A DNA stretch of 14,252 nt from Phycisphaeraceae bacterium (GTDB lineage: Bacteria > Planctomycetota > Phycisphaerae > Phycisphaerales > Phycisphaeraceae), in NCBI GenBank assembly GCA_016763955.1, contig JAESSU010000400.1, forward strand, positions 1 through 14,252. The letters run 5' to 3'. Below the pieces are notes generated by a model. That model was not told the origin of the DNA and did not search any database. It worked only from the letters and a program-made list of their open reading frames with translations. This document shows, one piece after another, positions 1-7,086 of the stretch (position 1 is the stretch's first letter; each line of letters starts with the position of its first letter). The translations under genes were made by a program, and so were the position numbers.

Positions 1-712
1 ATAAAAAGACGACGGGCATGACGGCCATCATCCATGCTTGGCTGCGTCCTTTTGAGGTTAGGGCATCGAGTTTCCCCTCAAGGCGTTGAATCTCACGGAC
101 ACTTTCTGCAATGCGGTCAAGGGATTTTGCGGTGTCTCCGCCGCGTTGTCGGTGCATTTCCAGTGCGGTAAATAATAAGCGGTAGTTTTGCAGACCGATG
201 CGATTGGCGGCGTTGTGCATGGCATGGGTAAGGTCGAGTCCCATTTGATATTCACGGATGAGTTGGTTGAATTCTTGATGAATGGGGCCAGTGGTATTTT
301 TGACGAGTAGCTCAAAGGCTTGGCCGAGATTCAGCCCCGCGCGCATGCCTGATGAGAGGACGGTGATGCCATCGATGAGTTGTGCTTCAAGTTTTTCATT
401 GCGTTGCGTGTTGAGATATTTTAGAGCTAATGGGGGTAAGAGTAGGCCACTTAGGCCGCCCAGGATCGTGCCAATGATATCTTCGGTTGCGCCGAATCCG
501 AAGGTCGCGCCCACGCCGATGAGGATCAGAGAAAACGCCACCGCCAGCTTCGGTGAGATATCTAGGAGCAAGTGTTGATTAAGGACGCGGTCGTAAACCA
601 TCTCACGTTGTTTAAACCACTGCTTGTACCAAGGCACACCATAGAGGACACCCATGTAGGTTGCCCCTGCGACGATTGAGGAAAGTGTGATGTGCCAGAG
701 TGTGTTGTGCAT
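1..712 (-). CDS. tadB: TadB-like inner-membrane platform protein of the Tad pilus (partial, 3' end off the window)
   Basis: Reading leftwards from the ATG at 712 gives 237 residues with no stop before the window edge, so the C-terminal part is missing. TadB is a GspF-type polytopic inner-membrane protein that pairs with TadC and the CpaF/TadA ATPase to drive pilus assembly. Hydrophobic segments lie near residues 8-26 and 56-98. The cytoplasmic GspF-type domain follows at about 108-225, with family signatures such as LSSGMRAGLNLGQAFELL (119-136), TGPIHQEF (141-148), the segment RQRGGDTAKSLDRIAESVREIQ (188-209) and ALTSKGRSQAWM (217-228). The last visible residues begin another membrane segment. 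The start lies 8 bases after the CpaF stop and has no recognisable ribosome site, so translation probably depends on coupling to CpaF. The family call is firm; TadC would be expected next to the left. Confidence 0.94.
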   Translation of the reverse strand, partial: MHNTLWHITLSSIVAGATYMGVLYGVPWYKQWFKQREMVYDRVLNQHLLLDISPKLAVAFSLILIGVGATFGFGATEDIIGTILGGLSGLLLPPLALKYLNTQRNEKLEAQLIDGITVLSSGMRAGLNLGQAFELLVKNTTGPIHQEFNQLIREYQMGLDLTHAMHNAANRIGLQNYRLLFTALEMHRQRGGDTAKSLDRIAESVREIQRLEGKLDALTSKGRSQAWMMAVMPVVFL

Positions 713-720
713 GGTTGGGT

Positions 721-2592
721 TTACAAAAACGTGTCAATGGTCAGGAAGTTTTTTTGGATTAGACGTTGAGCAAAGGTCGGGATATAGCCAGTATGACGAA
801 GCGAGTCTTGGTCTTGATCTCGGAGCACGAAGATGTCTTCTAGCAGGACTTCATTGGTTTCATGGTCAAGTCCAATCACTTCAGAGATTGCAGTGATGCG
901 TCGTTGACCAGAGGAAAACCGGGTGACCTGTACGACAAGGTTCACCGCTGAGGTGATTTGCTCACGGATCGCTCGCATGGGCATGTCCACTGCCATAAGG
1001 ACCAATGTTTCTAATCGTTTCATTGCATCAACAGGCGTGTTTGCATGGAGGGTGGATAGTGAACCATCATGGCCGGTGTTCATCGCTTGGAGCATGTCCA
1101 AAGCTTCAGGCCCGCGGACTTCGCCGACGATGATACGGTCGGGGCGCATTCGCAGCGCATTACGCAGTAAGTCTCGAATGGCATACTCGCCGCGTCCTTC
1201 AACATTAGCTGGACGTGCTTCTAAGGGGACTACATGGGGCTGGGGCAGTTGCAATTCTGCGGACTCTTCAATGGTGAGGATGCGTTCGTTTTGTCGAGCA
1301 AATGACGAAAGGACATTAAGCAAAGTCGTCTTACCCGAACCGGTGCCGCCGGAGATGATGATGTTTAATCGGCCTAACACGCAACCTTGCAAAAAGCTTG
1401 CTGAATGAGTACTTAGTGATCCACGTTCGACAAGATCGTCAATGGTAAAAGGAATCCAACTGAACTTGCGAATTGTTAAGGTCGGCCCGGCAAGTGACAG
1501 AGGTGGGATGACAATGTTCACGCGGCTGCCATCAGCAAGTCGAGCATCGACCATAGGGTTGGAGTGATCAACGCGCCTGCCTACTGGCGTGAGGATTCGC
1601 TCAATGACGGAGATTAAAATTTCGTCGGAGAAAAAGCTGCGTGTGGTGCGTTGGATAATGCCGTTTTTTTCGACATAGATTCGGTCTTTGCCCACGACCA
1701 TGATTTCGGTGACATTGGCCATCTCCAAGAGGTCTTGAAGGGGACCTAGGCCGAGCATGATATCGACCAAGTCTTTGCTGACGATGCGGTGGACGATGTA
1801 ATGTCTTAGGTCTTTGGGAAGCTCTGCGAAAATTTGATCAAACTGTTCTTCAAAAACTTCTTCAGCAATGGCCACGTCTTCCGCCACACAAGTTGGATCA
1901 AAAAGCAGAGGCATCGTGTCCACCAAATCTTGGGCGATTTGTGTTAGAGCTTGATCAAATGAAGGGGCCGCATCAGGCAGGTCGATGAATTTATAATCCG
2001 TCTGAACCTTGCCTTGACATTGCCTGACAACCTCCGCTAAAACCATGCGATGCAGATAGCTGTAGACGGTATGGCTGATGATGGTTTTATCCAGATCATG
2101 GATATATTCATCGAGAATGCTTCGCAAATGCCACATCATCTGCTTGAGGTAGGACGTGTCAGTTTTCTTGATGTCAGCCGTTGCACGGAGGTTCATCCGG
2201 TCAAGCAACTGAGCATGGACTTGTTGCTCAAATTGCATCAGATTCTGTTGATTTTGTTGTTGTGTTTGTCGTTTAGAAGCTGATGCGTCTTCTTGATCAC
2301 CGGGTCGGAGCATGGCTAGAGAGTATTGCCCGATTTGAATTTCATCACCGAAATCCAGCTTGGTGGATTGGTTGTATCCAAGGTCTCGTCCGGCGACGCG
2401 CGTGGCTGCTCGGCTGAGGTTTTCAACAAAAAACTGGTTGCCTTTTTGTTGGATTTTCAGATGTTTGCGTGCGACAAACGTGCTTTTGAGTTTGACGTGA
2501 CAGTCGTCATCGCGTCCCACTAGCAGTGATTGCGTATCCACTTTGAGGGTGGATTGTTCATTCTGACTGTGATCAAAAAGCCAAAGTTCCAT
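721..2592 (-). CDS. cpaF: CpaF/TadA-type secretion ATPase with N-terminal FHA domain
   Basis: This 623-residue protein is the motor ATPase of the Tad pilus, acting at the cytoplasmic face of the inner membrane with TadB/TadC. Residues 1-98 form an FHA (phosphothreonine-recognition) fold, with GRDDD at 26-30 and H44. A Gln-rich linker follows (about 109-117), then a helical N-terminal ATPase region (about 150-290). The T2SSE core includes VDHSNPMVDARLADGSRVN (341-359), Walker A GGTGSGKT (415-422), Asp box TIEESAELQL (440-449), Walker B RIIVGEVRG (486-494) and His box GHDGSLSTLHAN (507-518). All catalytic motifs look intact. The protein is longer than an ordinary CpaF because of the FHA domain. 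In the FHA domain the usual Ser-x-x-His reads Ala41-Arg-Lys-His44, so the phosphate-contacting Ser is absent. The gene starts 25 bases after CpaB and has only a poor ribosome site. A Ser/Thr kinase in the same operon gives the FHA domain an obvious candidate partner. Confidence 0.97.
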   Translation of the reverse strand: MELWLFDHSQNEQSTLKVDTQSLLVGRDDDCHVKLKSTFVARKHLKIQQKGNQFFVENLSRAATRVAGRDLGYNQSTKLDFGDEIQIGQYSLAMLRPGDQEDASASKRQTQQQNQQNLMQFEQQVHAQLLDRMNLRATADIKKTDTSYLKQMMWHLRSILDEYIHDLDKTIISHTVYSYLHRMVLAEVVRQCQGKVQTDYKFIDLPDAAPSFDQALTQIAQDLVDTMPLLFDPTCVAEDVAIAEEVFEEQFDQIFAELPKDLRHYIVHRIVSKDLVDIMLGLGPLQDLLEMANVTEIMVVGKDRIYVEKNGIIQRTTRSFFSDEILISVIERILTPVGRRVDHSNPMVDARLADGSRVNIVIPPLSLAGPTLTIRKFSWIPFTIDDLVERGSLSTHSASFLQGCVLGRLNIIISGGTGSGKTTLLNVLSSFARQNERILTIEESAELQLPQPHVVPLEARPANVEGRGEYAIRDLLRNALRMRPDRIIVGEVRGPEALDMLQAMNTGHDGSLSTLHANTPVDAMKRLETLVLMAVDMPMRAIREQITSAVNLVVQVTRFSSGQRRITAISEVIGLDHETNEVLLEDIFVLRDQDQDSLRHTGYIPTFAQRLIQKNFLTIDTFL

Positions 2593-2617
2593 AGGCTATG
2601 CTGCTTAATTTCGGTTG

Positions 2618-3451
2618 TTAGTGGATCTGTTGCCGGTTGTCGGTTGTCGGGCGGCGACGTTCAACGAGTTCAACGACGGTGGGATTTAGACCGCCACTGG
2701 GAATTTTGGTGAGTTCCATATCGCCGGGGTTGCGGACGCTTAGGTCAAAGTCTCCGACCATGGTGCGTTCGATGAGGTTTAGGAGTGTGGCTTGGTCGGG
2801 GGTTACTTCAATGGTAATACTCGAAAAGCGTGATTGGTTTACGCGTCGGCTTGCCGATTCGTAGCTGGTGTGGCTGCCTAGTGAGATGATTTTGACACGT
2901 TCCATCACGGGTAAAACCTGCACGCCGTATTGTGTTTGAAAGGCTGCTTCCATATCCACGAACATGCCTACACGCAATGCGCCAGGCACGGTCTTGGAAT
3001 TGATTGAGAGTACTTTAAGGCGTTTGCCACGGGATATTTTTTGATCGATCAGATCGGTTTGAGCTGATGTAAAATGTCTATGTAAGAGGATTTCGCCTGC
3101 ATTGGCTGATCGTTTAAGAGGTTCTTTTTGACTGATCGAAAGATCGAGATTGATCTTATCGACATAGCCCATTTGATCAAACGTTTCTCGAAATTTCGGT
3201 GTATCGGGAATACTGATTTCATAGACATCACGTTTGCGGATGCGGTCGCCTGAGCTGACGGGGACTTGAAAAATATAGGCTGGAAAACTGTTGAGTTTAT
3301 TTTGCTGTCTGATTTGTGAAATGTAGATATTGGTCAGGATCACCGCAGCTGCTGCGAGAACCACTGCCACGACGACAAGTTTGGTGTTCCCCGGATTTGT
3401 GGGAGTTTTAGGGGGGGATTGATGAGGATTGTTTGTTGATTCTACTGCCAT
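2618..3451 (-). CDS. cpaB: CpaB/RcpC-family Flp pilus assembly protein
   Basis: The protein has 277 residues when started at the ATG at 3451. CpaB/RcpC is a membrane-anchored periplasmic protein that works with the secretin in Tad pilus assembly and often has a SAF-type domain. Visible here are a Pro/Asn-rich cytoplasmic tail (1-22), one membrane segment (about 24-43), a SAF-like region (about 58-125, containing VSSGDRIRKRDVYE) and the CpaB core (about 143-243). The core carries LSINSKTVPGALRVGMFVD (148-166) and the ITIEVTPDQATLLNLIE pattern (212-228) typical of the family. An open frame continues upstream to 3541 inside the preceding gene. I chose 3451 because GAG lies six bases before that ATG and because it leaves a 25-base gap rather than a long overlap. 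The C-terminal tail is Arg-rich (ERRRPTTDNRQQIH). The call is good but the sequence is divergent. Confidence 0.9.
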   Translation of the reverse strand: MAVESTNNPHQSPPKTPTNPGNTKLVVVAVVLAAAAVILTNIYISQIRQQNKLNSFPAYIFQVPVSSGDRIRKRDVYEISIPDTPKFRETFDQMGYVDKINLDLSISQKEPLKRSANAGEILLHRHFTSAQTDLIDQKISRGKRLKVLSINSKTVPGALRVGMFVDMEAAFQTQYGVQVLPVMERVKIISLGSHTSYESASRRVNQSRFSSITIEVTPDQATLLNLIERTMVGDFDLSVRNPGDMELTKIPSGGLNPTVVELVERRRPTTDNRQQIH

Positions 3452-3476
3452 GAATTGCTCTTTGTTTTTAGGATCA

Positions 3477-4160
3477 TCAATGCCTGTTGATACTGATAGG
3501 GTGACGGTACCATAACAGCAGTTTAACCCCTGCATCGCCATCTGGACGGGCGCGAATGACTAAGACCTGTTCCGCTGGCGGGGTCAAGTGATTTGCGTTG
3601 TTGAGCATTGGACTTCGGACATAGACTTGACTGGTGGCATTACTTTGTTGGGTTGTTTGGCGAGTTTGGAGTTTGGAAAACCCCATGCTGATTGCAGCGT
3701 CGGCATAGCTTCGTTGAATCTGGTCTTGCGTTTGTCCAGTGACTTGCCAAAGCGCATATTGTTCAGTGATGTGTCCATCGGTGCGTGTAAAACCGGAGAC
3801 CCGTTTGCCGTTAGCGGGAGCTGGCAGATTCGCGGGCTCGCTGAGTAGAACTTGATCACCCTGGCGGATAAGTAAGAAATTCCCCACGTTATTGTCGGGG
3901 ATCATTCGGTTTGTCCAATCGTATGACTGTTCGTAGATGCCTCCCATTGAATCGTTCATGTCCCTATTCATATCCATTTGCATTTGTCCAGTGGTGACCT
4001 TTCGGACACGACGGGGCAGGACATCATCCCATACGGTGTAGACTGCAAAAGCGCTAATGACCAGTAATCCAAGGAGCATGGGAATCATCGCTGCACGATG
4101 CGCCCCTGTTTCTTCATCTTTATTCAACGGATTGTTAGTCGTGGGTTGGGGTATTTTCAA
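3477..4160 (-). CDS. Single-pass membrane protein of unknown function in the Tad operon
   Basis: I do not recognise a family for this 227-residue product. It has a short polar N-terminus, one membrane helix (about 25-44), then a Lys/Arg stretch (about 50-54), predicting a cytoplasmic N-terminus and a periplasmic body. Just after the membrane is a Met-rich stretch, QMQMDMNRDMNDSM (59-72), with five Met in 14 residues. The C-terminal half has alternating beta-like segments (for example QVLVIRARPDGDAGVKLLLWY) and no Cys or catalytic motif. The start is TTG at 4160: it overlaps the preceding TadE-like stop as TTGA and has GGAG six bases upstream. An in-frame TTG at 4172 lacks such a site. The position between TadE-2 and CpaB suggests an accessory periplasmic assembly component, possibly a diverged TadE/F-like subunit. 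That role is inferred from context only. Confidence 0.85.
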   Translation of the reverse strand: MKIPQPTTNNPLNKDEETGAHRAAMIPMLLGLLVISAFAVYTVWDDVLPRRVRKVTTGQMQMDMNRDMNDSMGGIYEQSYDWTNRMIPDNNVGNFLLIRQGDQVLLSEPANLPAPANGKRVSGFTRTDGHITEQYALWQVTGQTQDQIQRSYADAAISMGFSKLQTRQTTQQSNATSQVYVRSPMLNNANHLTPPAEQVLVIRARPDGDAGVKLLLWYRHPISINRH

Positions 4161-5107
4161 TAGGATCTCCAAGTGTATCTGTAACTGCGATTTTCAATGT
4201 CCGGGCCAAACCAGTAAGGCGTTGGGCCAGCATAGTGATAAGGGGAATGCCCGCGATAAATACTGTTAATCGCATCGGCTAGGTCGTTAGTGGCAAGTGA
4301 ATCCAGCCGCGTGTAAAGCTGTTCAAGGCTAACTGCACTAATCCCCCGCGTCGGGTCGATCACCGCCCCTGGATGAGGCTGCCAAATGTCATAGCGGTAG
4401 CCAGGTTCAATCATCACCAAGTCAGCACTGCGAATGAGATATTGGTTGCCGATCTGATCGACGACGTGAAGTAGACGTGGGGTTGATCGGGCAGGTGAGT
4501 CGGCGACTTGCATTTGGACATAGCTGCCTAATTCAACACGGAATTGTGTATAGCCTTGGGTGAATGCCCAAGGCAGATCATCACGTCGATGGCCATGCTG
4601 AATATCGCCTGCTAGTTTACGCCACAAGGGTGTGGAGTCCTGTGCAAACTCTAAGCGAAGTGAAGTCTGCACGGAGTGGCTGACATTGGACAGTGTTTCA
4701 TAGGTTTGCAGGGCTTGGGAGGACATGCCACTATCGTTAAGGAAGGTGTCATAGGCCAAATCTGTGCTTCTGACATAGCTCTGGGGCAGGTTTTGGACTT
4801 CGCCGTGTCCTGCTAAGAATGTCTCGCCAAGCTGGTCATTGGACTGTGAGGGGCCCACAGGTAAAGTCGCATCCGAGTGACGGTATGAGCGAAGCATTAT
4901 GTGAATATCGCTGGGGGCGCTGGTGACTAAATGTGAGGCTTTAAGCCACGCATCATGTCGATCCATGACCAGTGCATGTTGAACACGAACCACCCCGCGT
5001 CCTGCAAAAAAGAGCAGGCTCAGTGTGACAAAAATGATTGGCAAAGCCAAGACCATTTCAATCATGGCCGTCGCGTGACGGACTGGGCGTAGGCGGTCGC
5101 GTGTCAT
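4157..5107 (-). CDS. TadE-like pseudopilin-type protein (second copy)
   Basis: This 316-residue protein has the TadE layout: a short basic N-terminus (RDRLRPVR), one long membrane helix (about 14-36) and a large periplasmic domain. The junction reads HA-TAMIEMVLALPIIF, with Glu17 five residues after a possible processing point. This is the position of the conserved Glu+5 in type IVb prepilins and TadE, although Ala replaces the usual Gly at -1. Helix-flanking residues RVQHALVMDRHDAW match the usual TadE pattern of a post-membrane amphipathic helix. The rest is unassigned, with a Tyr/Pro-rich C-terminus (SPYHYAGPTPYWFGPD near 292-307). It begins at the TGATG overlap with the basic TadG-like gene and ends in the TTGA overlap with the next gene, so it is surely co-translated. 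The TadE/F-like class is likely; TadE versus TadF cannot be decided. Confidence 0.82.
   Translation of the reverse strand: MTRDRLRPVRHATAMIEMVLALPIIFVTLSLLFFAGRGVVRVQHALVMDRHDAWLKASHLVTSAPSDIHIMLRSYRHSDATLPVGPSQSNDQLGETFLAGHGEVQNLPQSYVRSTDLAYDTFLNDSGMSSQALQTYETLSNVSHSVQTSLRLEFAQDSTPLWRKLAGDIQHGHRRDDLPWAFTQGYTQFRVELGSYVQMQVADSPARSTPRLLHVVDQIGNQYLIRSADLVMIEPGYRYDIWQPHPGAVIDPTRGISAVSLEQLYTRLDSLATNDLADAINSIYRGHSPYHYAGPTPYWFGPDIENRSYRYTWRSY
4167..4170 (-). promoter_or_regulatory. Ribosome binding site deciding a TTG start
   Basis: On the minus strand GGAG is followed by six bases and then TTG at 4160. This fixes the start of the unknown membrane protein at the rare TTG codon that overlaps the upstream TGA as TTGA, rather than at the TTG four codons earlier. 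Confidence 0.7.
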
Positions 5108-7044
5108 CAGTGAGTTGGGTCTTCCTGTTTGGAGAGTTCTATTTTTGTTTGCAATTCCGACAAGACTGATTCATAGAGTTTGCCACTGATTAGAGGCTGT
5201 AACTCTGTGGACACAACGGCGTGGCTTAAGTCCGGATGTGGGTTGGCAACGGCGGTGCCTAACCATCCTTGATGCCAAAGCGTGCGGTTGTTTGCGTTGC
5301 TTACATGCAGGTCATACGGAGCGAGCATGGTGGGGGCTGTTTCGGTGGGGGCAGTGGGGCTAGCCCAAGGTAGATGACGCAAATGGTTCATCGCCACAAC
5401 AGTACGTTGAATCTGATCACTAAGCGGTTGAGTTTGTGAGGTCTCTACATAAAGCATCGGTGCTGGTTTGGGACTGTTTTTTGAAAAATTATAAGGTGAG
5501 GAAATTTTCAAAGGTTCTCCCACATTGATACCCAGCAGAAGATAATCATCAATGCGATAGATGGGTTGGCGGGGGTGTTTGTTGTTTGTCTCTTTGGGAA
5601 GAAGTTTGAGATTAATGGAACGGTCTTGCAATACATTGTAATGCCATATTTCGCGCCAGATACGCGGGTGCAGTTGTTTGATTCCCTTTTTTCCCCATGA
5701 TTTAGGATTAAGGTTTTTATCCCATGGGTAGTATTCGACATTTAAGGCTTTGGAAGTGTGTCGGTTTAGGAGCTTCCAACTGCCATGGCTTTTGAACTTT
5801 GGGTTTGACGGTTCGTAAGCACTTTTGATTTCCACAGTGATAAAGGCAACCTCACGGATTCGCTGTGGTTGGTTCGTCATGATCTGGAAGATTTGGTCTA
5901 AATCGGTGACCCATTTTGAATCGTAGATCGGTTTAATGGGGCGGGACTTGTCAGGCCAAAGTTGTGCAAGTTGTTGACGATTGATTTTTGCCAAATGGGT
6001 TGCTAATCGTTTGTGATGCATGCGGGATGCGATCGATCCAATTTTGCGGAATAAAGCCATGTCTTCAACTGCGGGCCTCTTAACGGTCGTTGATAGCTGA
6101 GGCTCGTCTTGCCAATAGCGTCTTGAATGTGCTTTAGGGATCGATGCTCGTTTAATTGAGATGGGGCATTTCCCGCGTGGGCCTTTGGGGGAGCCTAGTT
6201 TAGTTGTCAGGATGTTAAGGGTTTGCAAATCGTGGCGAGTGAATGGTTCATATATGTCAGTTTCTGACTGGTAGGTATGGTCTTTAAAGATGACAGATTT
6301 AAAATCGTCAAATACACCACGTTGCCAAGGGACAACTAATTGATCCGTGGGAAGCAGTAGGGCAGAGGCTTCTGTTTGCCTAGCGGTGGTGTCGAGGATA
6401 CTGCCCCGCAGGACGGAGAGTTGGGTTTGGATTTCTAGATTTTCCAGAATGGCTTGATTGATTTCATCAAGTGTCGAGATGGCTTGCCAGATGCTACCTG
6501 TGTTGTTGGATTTGTCATTCGGACGGGCATATGTAATGTTGTGTATATCTGCTGAGCTAATATTTTTTGTAATGAATTTCTTGGCGGCTTGTGTTTTTTT
6601 GAGTTCTTTGATTGTGATTTGTTTGAGATTATTAAAATACATCGCAACGGGGTTGTCATTTTCGATGGGTTGCCAGTCGCGGGGGAGTTTTTGAATGTCT
6701 AGTTGCTTAAGGAGCTTGTTCACAGCTTGAAGGTCTTTGGCGGAAAGGTCAATCGCGGTGGGGCTGGCGTTGATTAGTCCTGCTTGGACGATCAAGTTTG
6801 CCATCGCTTGGTTATTCATCGCGACCGTGTTGAGGCTTCGGGCAATCCAGCTTGCGCCCGAATCGGCACCTTCTTTGGCGCTAAAAGAAGTCATTTCTTT
6901 CACGCGTGCATGTCTGCCAATACTTAGGACTCCAAAGGCTGCTGCTGCGGTGAGCAGGAGAATGAGCAGTGTTAGTAACAGCGCATGGCCGTGTGGTTTT
7001 CGACGTTTACAAGGGTTCAAATCAGATGCTATCGATAAGATCAT
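5107..7044 (-). CDS. Large TadG-like pilus assembly protein, basic paralogue
   Basis: This is a 645-residue protein with one N-terminal membrane segment (about 20-41) after a basic leader, and a large predicted periplasmic domain. Just after the membrane is SFSAKEGADSGASWIARSLNTVAMNN (53-77 region), the Tad/TadG N-terminal pattern in which an Ala/Asp-rich helix leads into WIAR..NTVAMNN. The same motif and several later blocks occur in the 840-residue neighbour: W.AI..L.EI, LWP followed by KP and an IKS block, LNP, and LGIN..EP. The two are therefore distant paralogues. This copy is Lys/Arg-rich, about 81 basic against 57 acidic residues by hand count. The ATG at 7044 has no clear ribosome site; it lies 42 bases after the neighbour's stop, just past a small hairpin. 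TadG-like proteins are envelope components of unclear mechanism, so no finer role is claimed. Confidence 0.82.
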   Translation of the reverse strand: MILSIASDLNPCKRRKPHGHALLLTLLILLLTAAAAFGVLSIGRHARVKEMTSFSAKEGADSGASWIARSLNTVAMNNQAMANLIVQAGLINASPTAIDLSAKDLQAVNKLLKQLDIQKLPRDWQPIENDNPVAMYFNNLKQITIKELKKTQAAKKFITKNISSADIHNITYARPNDKSNNTGSIWQAISTLDEINQAILENLEIQTQLSVLRGSILDTTARQTEASALLLPTDQLVVPWQRGVFDDFKSVIFKDHTYQSETDIYEPFTRHDLQTLNILTTKLGSPKGPRGKCPISIKRASIPKAHSRRYWQDEPQLSTTVKRPAVEDMALFRKIGSIASRMHHKRLATHLAKINRQQLAQLWPDKSRPIKPIYDSKWVTDLDQIFQIMTNQPQRIREVAFITVEIKSAYEPSNPKFKSHGSWKLLNRHTSKALNVEYYPWDKNLNPKSWGKKGIKQLHPRIWREIWHYNVLQDRSINLKLLPKETNNKHPRQPIYRIDDYLLLGINVGEPLKISSPYNFSKNSPKPAPMLYVETSQTQPLSDQIQRTVVAMNHLRHLPWASPTAPTETAPTMLAPYDLHVSNANNRTLWHQGWLGTAVANPHPDLSHAVVSTELQPLISGKLYESVLSELQTKIELSKQEDPTH

Positions 7045-7066
7045 AATGGCGTACAGTCTTTCTAAA

Positions 7067-7080
7067 AGGGTTTGAACCCT
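7067..7080 (-). terminator. Small intergenic hairpin between the two TadG-like genes
   Basis: A perfect dyad, AGGGTT-CA-AACCCT on the minus strand, is followed by TTTT and lies seven bases after the stop of the acidic TadG-like gene. The 6-bp arms with a 2-base centre would fold as a shorter stem with a 6-base loop. It resembles a weak intrinsic terminator or attenuator, or an mRNA-stabilising stem. The T-run is short, so full termination is unlikely. Confidence 0.35.
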
Positions 7081-7086
7081 ATAATC

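Noticed and set aside
923..1408. Plus-strand open frame of 161 codons opposite CpaF
   Set aside because: It lies entirely antisense to well-conserved ATPase motifs and its product is Ser/Arg-rich with no domain; it is a shadow frame.
2631..2660. Short GGTTGTC repeats near the CpaB stop
   Set aside because: Two seven-base units within codons of a low-complexity tail; no evidence of function.
3452..3541. Upstream extension of CpaB to 3541
   Set aside because: It overlaps the preceding gene by about 65 bases and adds a sequence unlike a CpaB N-terminus; ATG 3451 has a suitable ribosome site.
4172..4172. TTG at 4172 as start of the unknown membrane protein
   Set aside because: TTG at 4160 has GGAG at six bases and a TTGA overlap; 4172 has no ribosome site.
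6737..7075. Plus-strand open frame of 112 codons opposite the basic TadG-like gene start
   Set aside because: Its apparent hydrophobic character mirrors the antisense of the TadG membrane segment; no ribosome site or family.
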